The translations under genes and the position numbers were made by a program. 64,000 nucleotides of DNA from Aquiflexum balticum DSM 16537. GTDB taxonomy: Bacteria; Bacteroidota; Bacteroidia; Cytophagales; Cyclobacteriaceae. The DNA lies in the NCBI RefSeq assembly GCF_900176595.1, contig NZ_LT838813.1:3490001-3554000 (forward strand), written 5' to 3'. The notes beneath the pieces are model-generated. The model was given only the letters and a program-made list of their open reading frames with translations, did no database searches and was not told where the DNA came from. Positions 50,101 through 58,879 of the stretch are shown here, piece by piece (within the stretch, counting starts at the first letter, position 1; every line of letters begins with the position of its first letter).

Positions 50101-50879
50101 GGTACTGTAAATTATGTATCCTTATTTCAATTCCTCTATGGTGCGATTAATGGTGTCGAACTTACCCCGAATTGAGTTACATTGATACCAATTTCAATTC
50201 CTCTATGGTGCGATTAATGGCGTTCTTGCCGATATTAAGAGTTCAGGTGTTAAAGGATTTCAATTCCTCTATGGTGCGATTAATGGGCCATACGGTCAAT
50301 GCATCCAATATGGCAATATCTTATTTCAATTCCTCTATGGTGCGATTAATGGAATAATGTAGGTGTAGGCGATAAATCCTTCAATATAATTTCAATTCCT
50401 CTATGGTGCGATTAATGGCAAATTGGATGGAAACCACCTAATTTACCTTCATTAATTTCAATTCCTCTATGGTGCGATTAATGGTGGATGGGGTGATATG
50501 TCTCCAAGTGGAATAATTACATTTCAATTCCTCTATGGTGCGATTAATGGGATTTGGAAAACCTTTATGTCAACGATCAGAGATAAATTTCAATTCCTCT
50601 ATGGTGCGATTAATGGTTTACTGACAAGGAATCCGCAGCATTCCACAGTCAAATTTCAATTCCTCTATGGTGCGATTAATGGGCTGTTGATATCCATTGA
50701 CCGGTTGCACATTGCCAAATTTCAATTCCTCTATGGTGCGATTAATGGGAAAAGGTATGGCTTTACGCAACAGCCAGAGAATAATTTCAATTCCTCTATG
50801 GTGCGATTAATGGGACGACACAGAACAGGTGGACAGCTGCTGCAGGAGTATTTCAATTCCTCTATGGTGCGATTAATGG
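44009..50879 (-). CRISPR. CRISPR array, leader-proximal segment (105 full repeats)
   Basis: I count 105 copies of the 30-bp repeat (starts at 44009, 44075, 44140 ... 50784, 50850), all apparently identical, with 104 spacers of ~34-37 bp. The segment begins at its left with a 17-nt spacer stub (43992-44008) left by the IS insertion. The right end abuts the leader and cas2. With the other segment the locus has 124 full repeats and about 121 different spacers. Stretches of the array are open in several frames (FNSSMVRLM, FQFLYGAING), which are artefacts of the repeat. Confidence 0.99.
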
Positions 50880-51092
50880 CCGTGGCCTCGTCATTAAAAA
50901 TAGGTCATATTTCTTAATCTAAGCCTATTTTTTCATTTTTTTTCACTTTTAAAATTTTCGATCTCCAATAACCTGATTTTACTGGGGGTTCGACAACCCT
51001 TGTCCTGCATGTGAAAGTAAGTTTTTCAGTCAAATGCTCTACGCTTAATTTCGAAATCGGATGAAAAAAAATACCCTTCGACAACCAAATCC
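50880..51092 (-). promoter_or_regulatory. CRISPR leader
   Basis: 213 bp between the first repeat and the cas2 stop, with T/A-rich blocks next to the array (50921-50955). It contains a 10-bp direct repeat TTCGACAACC at 50989-50998 and 51077-51086. By position and repeat orientation it should carry the array promoter (reading minus) and the adaptation anchor sites. No clear TAnnTTTG element was found. Confidence 0.75.
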
Positions 51093-51356
51093 TCAAATAA
51101 AGATGTCCAGGTCATTTTTTTCCTGACCGATGATTTCCTTTTCCAACCACCTTTCTTCCCTGCTTTTGAATATGATCAAACTATCTTCTTCCTTTTTCAT
51201 AAACTTCTTTGCCCTGCTGATCAGTTCCTTCAATTTGACTTCCGTGATCTCCCCCTCAAACACCGAATTCTGAATCCAGTTCAAGTATTCCCTACAAAGC
51301 TTTAACATCTTCACCACCCGCCTCTCTCCAATATCATATACTAATATTACATACAT
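51093..51356 (-). CDS. cas2: CRISPR-associated protein Cas2
   Basis: 87 residues, the normal Cas2 length. The ferredoxin-like fold begins YVILVYDIGERRVVKMLKLCREYL with Asp8 (VYDIGE) as the conserved acidic residue. ENRVFEGEIT-like strand 2 is here IQNSVFEGEITEVKL. With Cas1 it forms the spacer integrase. It is the last cas gene before the leader; 54 bp of repeat-like DNA separate it from cas1. Confidence 0.96.
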   Translation of the reverse strand: MYVILVYDIGERRVVKMLKLCREYLNWIQNSVFEGEITEVKLKELISRAKKFMKKEEDSLIIFKSREERWLEKEIIGQEKNDLDIFI

Positions 51357-51367
51357 TTTCCACTTTT

Positions 51368-51408
51368 TTAAATCTCACATCTCATGTCTCGTGTCTCACA
51401 TCTCAAAT
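51368..51408 (+). repeat. TCTCACATCTC-type short intergenic repeat between cas1 and cas2
   Basis: It fills most of the 54-bp gap. The first 28 bp match 11872-11899 (xylB-xylA gap) with three mismatches, so this is a dispersed intergenic repeat and not specific to the CRISPR locus. Confidence 0.6.
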
Positions 51409-51410
51409 AG

Positions 51411-52415
51411 CTACCACCAAATCTTAAACGGCTGATAAGTCTCCATTTCCAATATGTGCTTGCTCAGTTTGTAGCACTCCAACTTGACCAAATGTTTATA
51501 ACTAACATGTTTGTTCAAAGTCCGGTGTTTGATGGTCTCGTTCAATCTTTCCTCAAAGGCTTTGATAAACACCCTTTTTCCCGATTCCTTCAATACCACT
51601 TTATTGATATGAATATCAAAATCCTTTGACTGTATCTCTTTTTTGTTCAAAACTCTGAAGATCACACGGTCAACCAAAATGGGTTTGAAAATCTCAGCAA
51701 TGTCCAGGGCAAGGGAATAGCGCCGAAAGCCCGGTTCATGGAGAAAACTGATCGTAGGATTCAATTGGGTATGGTAGATCTGATCCAGACACATGGTATA
51801 GCACATCATATTGCCAAAGGATACCAAAGCATTCACCTCATTGAGGGGAGGTTGCTTGCTTCTGCCTTCCATTGCATGTTCCTTTAGGATCACATCAAAT
51901 GCATCATAATATATCTGCCGGATATTGCCCTCTATGCCCATCAGTTCGGGAATCTCGATACAACCATGGATTTTGGAATTGAGCTCCTGAATCTTTTCAA
52001 GTTGAGCGGAAAGATCTTTTTCCCTATTGATATAATATTTGAGGTTCTTGGAAATATTAAAGGCTGCACCTTCAACAAATTTCCTTGCTATTTTAAGCCT
52101 TTTATCCTTGGAGGCATAGTGGAGGGTTTGTTGTACTTGCATCTTGCCCGCAAGCAGATATTCTTTGGGCTGGAAACTCCCGGTATAATGCTCATAGTAA
52201 TCAAAGAAATGTACACTGATTCCGGCCTTACCAAGAAAATTGTATAGGGCAGAATTTGCATCCAGGCTCCCGAAACAGTAAAGGTCAGATACACCTTCGA
52301 CAGGAATATATTTGGGCTGCCCCTCCCGCCCACTTTCATCCACAGGGGTGAATTTCAGTGTATTGTCCTTTCGGCTTATTCTGCCGGGGTTAAAGAGGTA
52401 ATAGGTTTTCTTCAT
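51411..52415 (-). CDS. cas1: CRISPR-associated endonuclease Cas1
   Basis: The frame opens at 52433, but the start at 52415 (MKKTYYLFNPGRISRKDNTLKF) matches known Cas1 N-termini. Residues ~1-80 are the beta domain. Metal ligands are Glu162 (GIEGNIRQIYY), His226 (FLHEPGFRRYSLALDIAE) and Asp238. The end FKIWW is usual for I-B-type Cas1. It overlaps cas4 by 26 bp, so the two are translationally linked. It integrates new spacers at the leader end with Cas2. Confidence 0.97.
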   Translation of the reverse strand: MKKTYYLFNPGRISRKDNTLKFTPVDESGREGQPKYIPVEGVSDLYCFGSLDANSALYNFLGKAGISVHFFDYYEHYTGSFQPKEYLLAGKMQVQQTLHYASKDKRLKIARKFVEGAAFNISKNLKYYINREKDLSAQLEKIQELNSKIHGCIEIPELMGIEGNIRQIYYDAFDVILKEHAMEGRSKQPPLNEVNALVSFGNMMCYTMCLDQIYHTQLNPTISFLHEPGFRRYSLALDIAEIFKPILVDRVIFRVLNKKEIQSKDFDIHINKVVLKESGKRVFIKAFEERLNETIKHRTLNKHVSYKHLVKLECYKLSKHILEMETYQPFKIWW

Positions 52416-52911
52416 TGGCGTAACAAAAATCATAATAGCTGCACTTTTTGCAAAAGGGCTTGTTGATTAGATCGGGACAATTATCTTGGTGGATAATCTG
52501 CTTGGTGAGTGCGATCCAGCCCTCTACTGTCAGAAGGTCTTCCATTTCCCATTCCACAATCTGCCTTTGACGGAGTTTGGGGTATTCAATTATTGCTGAA
52601 GCTTCTGAGATCCCATTTTTTATCAGTATGTACAGGTAGTATTTCACTTGGGCAAAGTGGGCATGCTCTACCTTATCAGACTTCTTTACCTCATGGATGA
52701 CTTTGTTCTTGGCATCATAAAAGTCAATCTTGATGCCATCGATTTCCAGTTCGGTATATTTGACTGACCTGTCCTGATAGGATGTCTCACCGATCAATTT
52801 TCCCTCAGCCACAATATCAGAAGTATGCTCCATCTGTATCCCATTGGCAAAAAGCCAAAGTTTTCGGTGGCAGGTGTGGAGATAGGCGATATGGGTTCCG
52901 GTGATAGGCAT
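52390..52911 (-). CDS. cas4: CRISPR-associated exonuclease Cas4
   Basis: 173 residues. PD-(D/E)XK nuclease core: Asp63 and Glu74-Val-Lys76 in KIDFYDAKNKVIHEVKK. The Fe-S cluster ligands are Cys14 and the C-terminal trio Cys154, Cys157, Cys163 (CKKCSYYDFC). Cas4 trims prespacers and helps select the PAM. It is first of the adaptation set cas4-cas1-cas2 and is separated from cas7 by a terminator-like hairpin. Confidence 0.95.
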   Translation of the reverse strand: MPITGTHIAYLHTCHRKLWLFANGIQMEHTSDIVAEGKLIGETSYQDRSVKYTELEIDGIKIDFYDAKNKVIHEVKKSDKVEHAHFAQVKYYLYILIKNGISEASAIIEYPKLRQRQIVEWEMEDLLTVEGWIALTKQIIHQDNCPDLINKPFCKKCSYYDFCYANEENLLPL

Positions 52912-52918
52912 TAGAATA

Positions 52919-52957
52919 TTAAAAAAAAAAGCTACTCCGATTTAAAGAAGTAGCTTT
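52919..52957 (-). terminator. Intrinsic terminator between cas7 and cas4
   Basis: On the minus strand AAAGCTACT (52957-52949) pairs with AGTAGCTTT (52936-52928) across a 12-nt loop, followed by a run of ten T. It sits 7 bp after the cas7 stop and divides the interference genes from cas4-cas1-cas2. Confidence 0.8.
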
Positions 52958-52963
52958 AGTCAA

Positions 52964-54049
52964 TTATGGATTTAATATTGATATTTGATTTTCATAATCA
53001 AATGCTATCATTTTATCAATTAATGCCTTTTCGGCACGTTCGAGGGCATCGGCAGTTTCTCCTTTCGTAAGAATAAATCCACCAGCCTGTAAGGATATAA
53101 ATGTTTCTACACCATTTAGATTTTCATCAATGATTGGGTCTGCCTTCCTGGAATCTTCTTCTGATAATTTGGCTCGGATGCTTCCTGCAACTAAATTGGC
53201 ATTATCACTAATGGCGATGGCTAGCGTGTCCATTAAACTAAATGTTCTAGACTGATTTGATGTAATCCTCCAATTGATTATAGCCTGTGCGAGACCTTTT
53301 ACCCACTTCTCTCTTAGCGATTTTGGAGCTACTAAACATGGACCAAACACATTTTTGGACTCTATCCACCCTTCATCTTTTAATTTCTGAATGGTAGTTT
53401 CAGACATTTCGGGCTCATTAGAATTGAGACTTACTGAAAATAGTCTTCTCAAATCAATTGCAATATCAAAAACAAAAAGACCTGTCGCTCTATCTGCAGG
53501 ATTAAGCCATTTTCGGCCTAGGCTTCTATCCGTATTTCCTTCTACCTTTAACAGTTCTGCAATTTCATTTTCTGAAAGTTCTTTACCATCAACTCCACGA
53601 ACAATTACCTTATTATTAGGACGTTCACTTCTGTCGTAGGTGCCTGCTTCACCACCTCTAATATCAATCCCTGCCAATAGTGGGTGAAGTGCCCTCATAG
53701 CAGAAATGGATAATGGACTCCTACGCTTTAATGTTCTTTCACCTCCACCTTTTATAGCTTTCATCCAGCCACCAAATAACTGATCAGGGTAGGTAGGGTC
53801 GCAGGTTCCATAAACCTCACCTTCTCCTAACTTTTTTTGTTTGTCAACATCAAAAATAAAAGTAGTAGGTGATGGCATAAGATTTAGGCTTTCGCAAACA
53901 GATTCAAGTAGAGATCTTTTTACTTGTTGACCACTTGAAAATGGAATTGCTCGTCCGAATTGTTGATCAAAATATGTTTTTTGGCCATTGGCCACATTAA
54001 ACACAGTATGCTCTGCTCTTTTTAGTGTACGGATATAAATAGTGTTCAT
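52964..54049 (-). CDS. cas7: Cas7-family backbone protein (Csp1/PGING-like)
   Basis: 361 residues, no membrane or signal segment. It sits in the usual backbone position and begins with a RAMP-like strand (NTIYIRTLKRAEHTVFNVANGQ). The text FGRAIPFSSGQQVKRSLLESVCESL, with SSGQQVKRS, is typical of Cas7 proteins that bind crRNA along the Cascade filament. GIDIRGGEAGTYDRSERPN may be part of the thumb. It resembles the Cas7/Csp1 type of Bacteroidota PGING systems more than Csh2 or Cst2; that subtype call is from memory and not from a search. It starts 2 bp after the Cas8-like gene. Confidence 0.82.
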   Translation of the reverse strand: MNTIYIRTLKRAEHTVFNVANGQKTYFDQQFGRAIPFSSGQQVKRSLLESVCESLNLMPSPTTFIFDVDKQKKLGEGEVYGTCDPTYPDQLFGGWMKAIKGGGERTLKRRSPLSISAMRALHPLLAGIDIRGGEAGTYDRSERPNNKVIVRGVDGKELSENEIAELLKVEGNTDRSLGRKWLNPADRATGLFVFDIAIDLRRLFSVSLNSNEPEMSETTIQKLKDEGWIESKNVFGPCLVAPKSLREKWVKGLAQAIINWRITSNQSRTFSLMDTLAIAISDNANLVAGSIRAKLSEEDSRKADPIIDENLNGVETFISLQAGGFILTKGETADALERAEKALIDKMIAFDYENQISILNP

Positions 54050-54051
54050 AT

Positions 54052-55395
54052 TTAATTTGTTTTACGTTGTAAATAGGAATAATCAAATTTTAAAAGTGTG
54101 ATGAAATAGATAAATTCTTCATTAGTCATTAAGTGAATTTCGTTTCTCAGTTGCTTGATTTCTTCAAGATTAGATTCATCAGCATCAGAAACGATTGTCG
54201 TGAGGTGTTCAAGGAATTCCTTTTTTGATTTCGTATCAAAAAGATTTTTATCCACAAGTGTAATTCGTGAATTACCTTTTCCTCCATTGCGATACGATAG
54301 AATGACTTTTGCTATTTCCATCGTATAGTCTGTAATTTGTTCTTTGTTTTTAGATAACATAGCTATTAACCAGGTTTTGTATGCTTGATAATTGATTAAA
54401 TCTTCTTCTTTTTTAAAATTTAAATTTTTTCCATCCTGCATGTATTTGACCAAACTATCAGGTCTCAGAGCAAGCAAGCCAATACTTCCCAACTCACAGG
54501 CGCGTTTGATATGCATCCCAAACAGGCTCTCAAATTCTTTGGAAGTAGAATACTTTCCACCAAATAATTGGCTGTAAACATCCTTTATCCTTGTGCCTGA
54601 CTTGAACTGAAAAGGAATGAATCCGATAGTTTTGTTGGTCTGCCCAAATCCATATACATATCCCATCAATTCTTCTTTAGGGAATACTTGAGAAAGACTG
54701 AAAAATAATTGTGACCAATTAACCGTATTGACTTCTGCAAGGGATGTATCTACTTTGAAAATCCCATTACCTTGAAGCTCTGTAAAATCAAAATCTTCTC
54801 TAAATTTGTCAGGATCCATTGAATAGGTCAACCATTGACCATTCCACGTATTGATTTGGTTTCCTCTTAACTTATCTAAAGTGGGGTCATTCAAATATTT
54901 GCGGTAATTCCTCCATCCTTCAAATGTTTGGAGGGTGATAATTGGGTTGTCAAATAGAATTGAAAATCCACCTGCTACGGTAATTCCCAGACCGCTTCCT
55001 ATCCAGGAAAGGTACACTTCATCCTCATCAACCGGAATAATTAAATCACTAACCAATCCCGATGTACTAGCATATTCTCTTTCATCAGAAGCAGGAAAAC
55101 CCATAGCAATACTTGCATCTAAATTTCCCTTTACAGATTGAGCCTTTTCCATGAATTTCATGAATCTTTCATCTCGTTTTTCTTGACTTTCAAAAGGAAT
55201 AATTCCTTTAATCATTTTTTCCCAACTGATTTTTGGGTTTTCGAAAGGTGAATTACCTCCAGACATTAAATATTTTTCATGATTAAAGAATGTCTGCCGA
55301 TATTCTTTCTCGAAAAATTCTTTGGGGGAATATCCCTTTCCATATTTTTCGTTGTATGCCTTTAGAAATGTTCTTCCTATTACTGATGTGATCAT
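54052..55395 (-). CDS. Cas8-like large subunit (Csp2/PGING-like)
   Basis: 447 residues, no recognisable enzymatic motif and no CxxC zinc pairs, so unlike Cas8b/Csh1. Its place between cas3 and cas7 and its size fit the Cascade large subunit that reads the PAM and recruits Cas3. Features seen: an aromatic N-terminus (GRTFLKAYNEKYGKGYSPKEFFEKEY), a central beta-rich part (VYLSWIGSGLGITVAGGFSILFDNP) and a helical C-terminus. It overlaps cas3 by four bases (ATGA). The identity rests on context. Confidence 0.7.
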   Translation of the reverse strand: MITSVIGRTFLKAYNEKYGKGYSPKEFFEKEYRQTFFNHEKYLMSGGNSPFENPKISWEKMIKGIIPFESQEKRDERFMKFMEKAQSVKGNLDASIAMGFPASDEREYASTSGLVSDLIIPVDEDEVYLSWIGSGLGITVAGGFSILFDNPIITLQTFEGWRNYRKYLNDPTLDKLRGNQINTWNGQWLTYSMDPDKFREDFDFTELQGNGIFKVDTSLAEVNTVNWSQLFFSLSQVFPKEELMGYVYGFGQTNKTIGFIPFQFKSGTRIKDVYSQLFGGKYSTSKEFESLFGMHIKRACELGSIGLLALRPDSLVKYMQDGKNLNFKKEEDLINYQAYKTWLIAMLSKNKEQITDYTMEIAKVILSYRNGGKGNSRITLVDKNLFDTKSKKEFLEHLTTIVSDADESNLEEIKQLRNEIHLMTNEEFIYFITLLKFDYSYLQRKTN

Positions 55396-57542
55396 AACAT
55401 TTGGTTGTTTACATCAAAATTTGATAGTTTAATTAGTTTGATATCTAAACCTAATTCGAAGCTGTATGCTTTGTCAGGTATGATAAATGGGCGGTTGCCT
55501 ACTTGCAATTGCCTCATTTCTTTTATACTGAAATACCTTATTGGAATCTCCATATTCAATCGTTCTTCATAAAATGAATTCGTGTACAAATCCTCATCTC
55601 CTTCAGTGATACAGGAAACAGAATCTATATCCAACAATTCGAAAAGGATTGATTTATTTCTATGAGTTAATTGATCAATACGAATGCTTCCATCTGCCTT
55701 GAAAATGGCATGTTCCTCTATGTTTAAAAAATCAATTCTCGGGAAAACTTGGTCAATCTTTTCTTGAAGACTTCGTTCATGTAAAGTCTCTCCATTGGGA
55801 AGCACATCAAAAGATCTGTTTAATACTTCTATATCATAAGGAAGTGCATCTATTTTATTTTCAGGCGGAGCTATTACAAATACAGGCTTAGTTTTCCCTA
55901 TAATTTCCGAGCTTCTTTTCCTGTTTATTCTCCCAAATCGCTGGATTAAAGCATCCATGGGAGCACACTCAGTTATCATTATATCAAAGCTAATATCTAG
56001 ACTCACCTCTACAATTTGGGTAGAAACTACAATACACGCCTTTTGACTGGTGTTATACTGTCCAAACGGATTGCCTTCATCATCTAGGCCAATTAATTCC
56101 TTTTCTTTTAAATTTCGGTCACCGCGCTTAAACCTGCTATGTAAGAGCAAAATATCAACATTGGGATATTGATCTTTCAGTAATCGGTAAACATCTTGGG
56201 CCTTGGCTACTCTATTACAAACAATAAGTACTTTTTCATCCTTTCTAATTGCATTTTGAATCAATAACTTCGCATCTTTAAAATTCTCCAACTTGTGTAC
56301 CGTATGCCTGTCAAACTTATCCATTTCTTCATTTGATAATTTGACTTCCAAAACATCCTCTCCAAGTAGGTCAACTATCTTATTATATAGTACTGTAGGC
56401 ATGGTAGCCGTACCAATGTGGATAAGACAATTGATTGATTTTAATATCTCGACAAGCTTTAACACAATTGCTTGAGACACTCCGGTGTAGGTGTGAATTT
56501 CATCCAAAATTATATCACATCCTTTTAAGTCAAGCAATATCGCCTCATATCCTTTCATGCCAAATGCAATGGCGGCTAATTGATGCGGGGTTAATATTTT
56601 GATGGAAGAGCCGAATAAAGACTGCAAAACAGATTCCTCCTCACCTTCTTTACGCTTAATGACACTGGAAGAGGCGTGCAATACTCTTATGTCTAAATCA
56701 GGATTTGTTTTTTGTAAATCGCTAGCTACGCGCTTGTACATTGCATTGATAGAAGCTTGGAAAGGCAAGGTGTAGAAAACCCTACCTTTGGTTCTTTTAA
56801 AAAGATAATCGGTCTTACCTGCACCCGTACTTGCTACAACAATAGTATGTTTTTTCGCAGATGACGTATCCTTTTGAGATAGGGGATAGAGTTCGTGGGT
56901 TCTATTATAAAAACTGAGATTTGGAGTTCTAAAAACACGCTCCAGCTCCTTATTTGTTTCATTGATTAGCGCGGAGGCGAAATGATCCGCTCCCATTAAA
57001 AGTCCACGCCAAAATGAATAGCCTCGTTCTTTGGTTTTTCTCTTGCAAAATTTGATGGCTTTGCTAAGGTTATCCCTTGCCACGTCTTCACCAAATGTTG
57101 AACAAGTAATCCCTAAATCATTTAATAAATGAAAGGCATAAGGGCTCCAATTCTCCCAATCCCCAATATGGAAATCTTCATAACCATCGACTTCATTTTC
57201 TAAATCAAGTAATCCTTTGCCACCGGAATCCTGACGAACAGACTTATGATGCCCAGCAACCATTTCAATTAAAACCTCATGTTCCGGCTCAGGAAAAACA
57301 GATAAAAAAAGAAGTGAAGAAATCTCATGTCTAAGAACATTTTTATTACTATCTTTTTCCTTCAGCCTTTTTTGAAATCTTGGATGTGCCTTTCCGATAT
57401 CATGCAAAATAGCTCCTTTAAATGCCAATTCTTCATCCAATTTCAAATGTTTGGCGAATACTTTTGTCGCACTTGCAACCTGCAAAAGATGATCTTTCAA
57501 GGGTGTCCATTCTGGTGAAGATTTGGCAAAAAGCTTTTCCAT
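55392..57542 (-). CDS. cas3: CRISPR-associated helicase-nuclease Cas3
   Basis: 716 residues with HD nuclease first, then helicase. HD residues: His18 (KDHLL), His47-Asp48 (LHDIGKAH), His98-His99 (GHHKS) and Asp186 (GADHFAS). Helicase: Walker A ASTGAGKT (237-244), DEIH (347-350), and VSTQIVEVSLDISFD with QRFGRINRKR as motifs V and VI. All key residues are present, so it should unwind and degrade target DNA once recruited by Cascade. It ends in a four-base overlap with the Cas8-like gene and starts 3 bp after cas5. Confidence 0.96.
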   Translation of the reverse strand: MEKLFAKSSPEWTPLKDHLLQVASATKVFAKHLKLDEELAFKGAILHDIGKAHPRFQKRLKEKDSNKNVLRHEISSLLFLSVFPEPEHEVLIEMVAGHHKSVRQDSGGKGLLDLENEVDGYEDFHIGDWENWSPYAFHLLNDLGITCSTFGEDVARDNLSKAIKFCKRKTKERGYSFWRGLLMGADHFASALINETNKELERVFRTPNLSFYNRTHELYPLSQKDTSSAKKHTIVVASTGAGKTDYLFKRTKGRVFYTLPFQASINAMYKRVASDLQKTNPDLDIRVLHASSSVIKRKEGEEESVLQSLFGSSIKILTPHQLAAIAFGMKGYEAILLDLKGCDIILDEIHTYTGVSQAIVLKLVEILKSINCLIHIGTATMPTVLYNKIVDLLGEDVLEVKLSNEEMDKFDRHTVHKLENFKDAKLLIQNAIRKDEKVLIVCNRVAKAQDVYRLLKDQYPNVDILLLHSRFKRGDRNLKEKELIGLDDEGNPFGQYNTSQKACIVVSTQIVEVSLDISFDIMITECAPMDALIQRFGRINRKRSSEIIGKTKPVFVIAPPENKIDALPYDIEVLNRSFDVLPNGETLHERSLQEKIDQVFPRIDFLNIEEHAIFKADGSIRIDQLTHRNKSILFELLDIDSVSCITEGDEDLYTNSFYEERLNMEIPIRYFSIKEMRQLQVGNRPFIIPDKAYSFELGLDIKLIKLSNFDVNNQML

Positions 57543-57545
57543 ATT

Positions 57546-58133
57546 TTAGACATTTACAGGTTGTCCAACAATTCTTATCCAGCCATACATTGGCTCTTGG
57601 GTAATTCTATGATACCCTACTAATAATGATTTGTCATTTTTCTCAAAAACCAACTCATAACCTGCAAACAATTCTTCATTGCTTTCAAATTCAGCTTTTG
57701 TAGTTTCCACTATTTCTTGGGGGAATAAAATATCTTCATTTCTACACAAACAGATGTGTTGAGAAAAAGCATTCTGTGCATCATCTTTGTTTTCAAAAGC
57801 TAAATACAACTGAGGATTGTGTAATAATCCTCTCATAATAATTGCGTTTGGTCTGTCAAAAAGATAATGTGAACCTTTACGGGTAGAATTCCAGCCCCTT
57901 GTTTGAATCACTTCCTGTTGGTTGGTTATTTGGCTATAGGATAGTCTATGACCTTTAATTTTTAATAATCCAGTTTCATTTAGTAACTCTGGAAACAACT
58001 TTTTCTCAATCCCCTCCACAATGGACGGGGTCAAAAACTGCTGGCTGAAAGTTTCACTATCCCTCACTGCTGTCCAAGGTTTTATAAATCCAAATTGACC
58101 AAAATATTTTACCACATAGTACTTCATATTCAT
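57546..58133 (-). CDS. cas5: CRISPR-associated protein Cas5 (Cas5p/PGING-like)
   Basis: 195 residues. RAMP-type start MKYYVVKYFGQFGFIKPWTAVRD followed by SETFSQQFLTPSIVEGIEKKLFP, a pattern I associate with the Cas5 of Porphyromonas-type (PGING) systems. The longer G-rich loops of Cas5b are absent. It caps the 5' handle of the crRNA in Cascade. It lies 2 bp after the second cas6 and 3 bp before cas3. Subtype to be confirmed by a profile search. Confidence 0.8.
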   Translation of the reverse strand: MNMKYYVVKYFGQFGFIKPWTAVRDSETFSQQFLTPSIVEGIEKKLFPELLNETGLLKIKGHRLSYSQITNQQEVIQTRGWNSTRKGSHYLFDRPNAIIMRGLLHNPQLYLAFENKDDAQNAFSQHICLCRNEDILFPQEIVETTKAEFESNEELFAGYELVFEKNDKSLLVGYHRITQEPMYGWIRIVGQPVNV

Positions 58134-58135
58134 CT

Positions 58136-58792
58136 TTATTTTAATGCACCAAATCCAATTCCGGTGGAGTTTCCTATACCTACATTCCAGGCAAATTTTA
58201 TTTGATCAGGACTTCCTTCTATGATTATAGGGCACATGCTCGCTCTACAATCTATTCCGTTAAATGAGATTATTTTTGTTTTGGGATTACGGTAAGTTTT
58301 ATCAAAATAAACATTCACTCCTTCATGGTTTAGTCCAGCCTTTTTTAACTTGGTCTGGAGCGTTTGAGTCATTAACATATCACTCTCTTTATCAGAAAAA
58401 ATATAGTAATGTTGTCTACTGCCGGCTTTTCTCTTAATGAATATCGGACTGTTTAGGTAGAATTTTTGAATGCTTTCTACTGGTGGGTCATCTGATAGTA
58501 CAATTTCCTTGACAGTCATACCGAAATTTATTTCTGGGTCTTGCTGAATGCCTTTGATCACTGATCCCAAAAGGATTGATTCATAAGTGCTGATAATCCA
58601 TTCAGCCCCATATTTAAAATCAAAACCATCAATATTGATTTTGCCACCCATTAACCATGAAAGGGAATATAAAGAAACATCATCATGGATATGATTTTCA
58701 CCTATCCATTTATGAAAAGCACCAACCAATTGTCTTTGGTAGTCGAAAGGTACTTTTTCAGTATTAGCAGATAGTTTTAAAGTTGCTCGCAT
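58136..58792 (-). CDS. cas6: Cas6-family CRISPR RNA endonuclease, shorter paralog
   Basis: 218 residues. The double RAMP fold ends in the Cas6 glycine-rich signature (AWNVGIGNSTGIGFGALK). His27, His34 and His36 (FHKWIGENHIHDDVSLYSLSWL) are candidates for the catalytic His. It would cut the 30-nt repeat, leaving an 8-nt ATTGAAAT handle. It starts 87 bp after the other cas6 and is only distantly similar to it apart from shared SPIFIKRK and the C-terminal loop. Which of the two processes this array is unknown. Confidence 0.88.
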   Translation of the reverse strand: MRATLKLSANTEKVPFDYQRQLVGAFHKWIGENHIHDDVSLYSLSWLMGGKINIDGFDFKYGAEWIISTYESILLGSVIKGIQQDPEINFGMTVKEIVLSDDPPVESIQKFYLNSPIFIKRKAGSRQHYYIFSDKESDMLMTQTLQTKLKKAGLNHEGVNVYFDKTYRNPKTKIISFNGIDCRASMCPIIIEGSPDQIKFAWNVGIGNSTGIGFGALK

Positions 58793-58879
58793 ATTTTTCT
58801 CTATAAGATTTATAGTTTGTTATATATCTTGGAAATTTTATTCATTAGCCTTTCAATTCTGAGCTATCAATTCCCAACT

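Noticed and set aside
41042-50917. Many open frames of 60-140 codons with repeated FNSSMVRLM, FQFLYGAING or INRTIEELK
   Set aside because: They are translations of the 30-bp CRISPR repeat in different frames, not genes.
50914-51096. 60-codon frame on the minus strand whose ATG overlaps the cas2 stop
   Set aside because: It occupies the leader, has no recognisable domain and ends in the T-rich block next to the array; probably chance.
54052-55395. Cas8b/Csh1 for the 447-residue protein
   Set aside because: The zinc-binding Cys pairs of Csh1 are absent; a PGING-like large subunit fits context better, though unproven.
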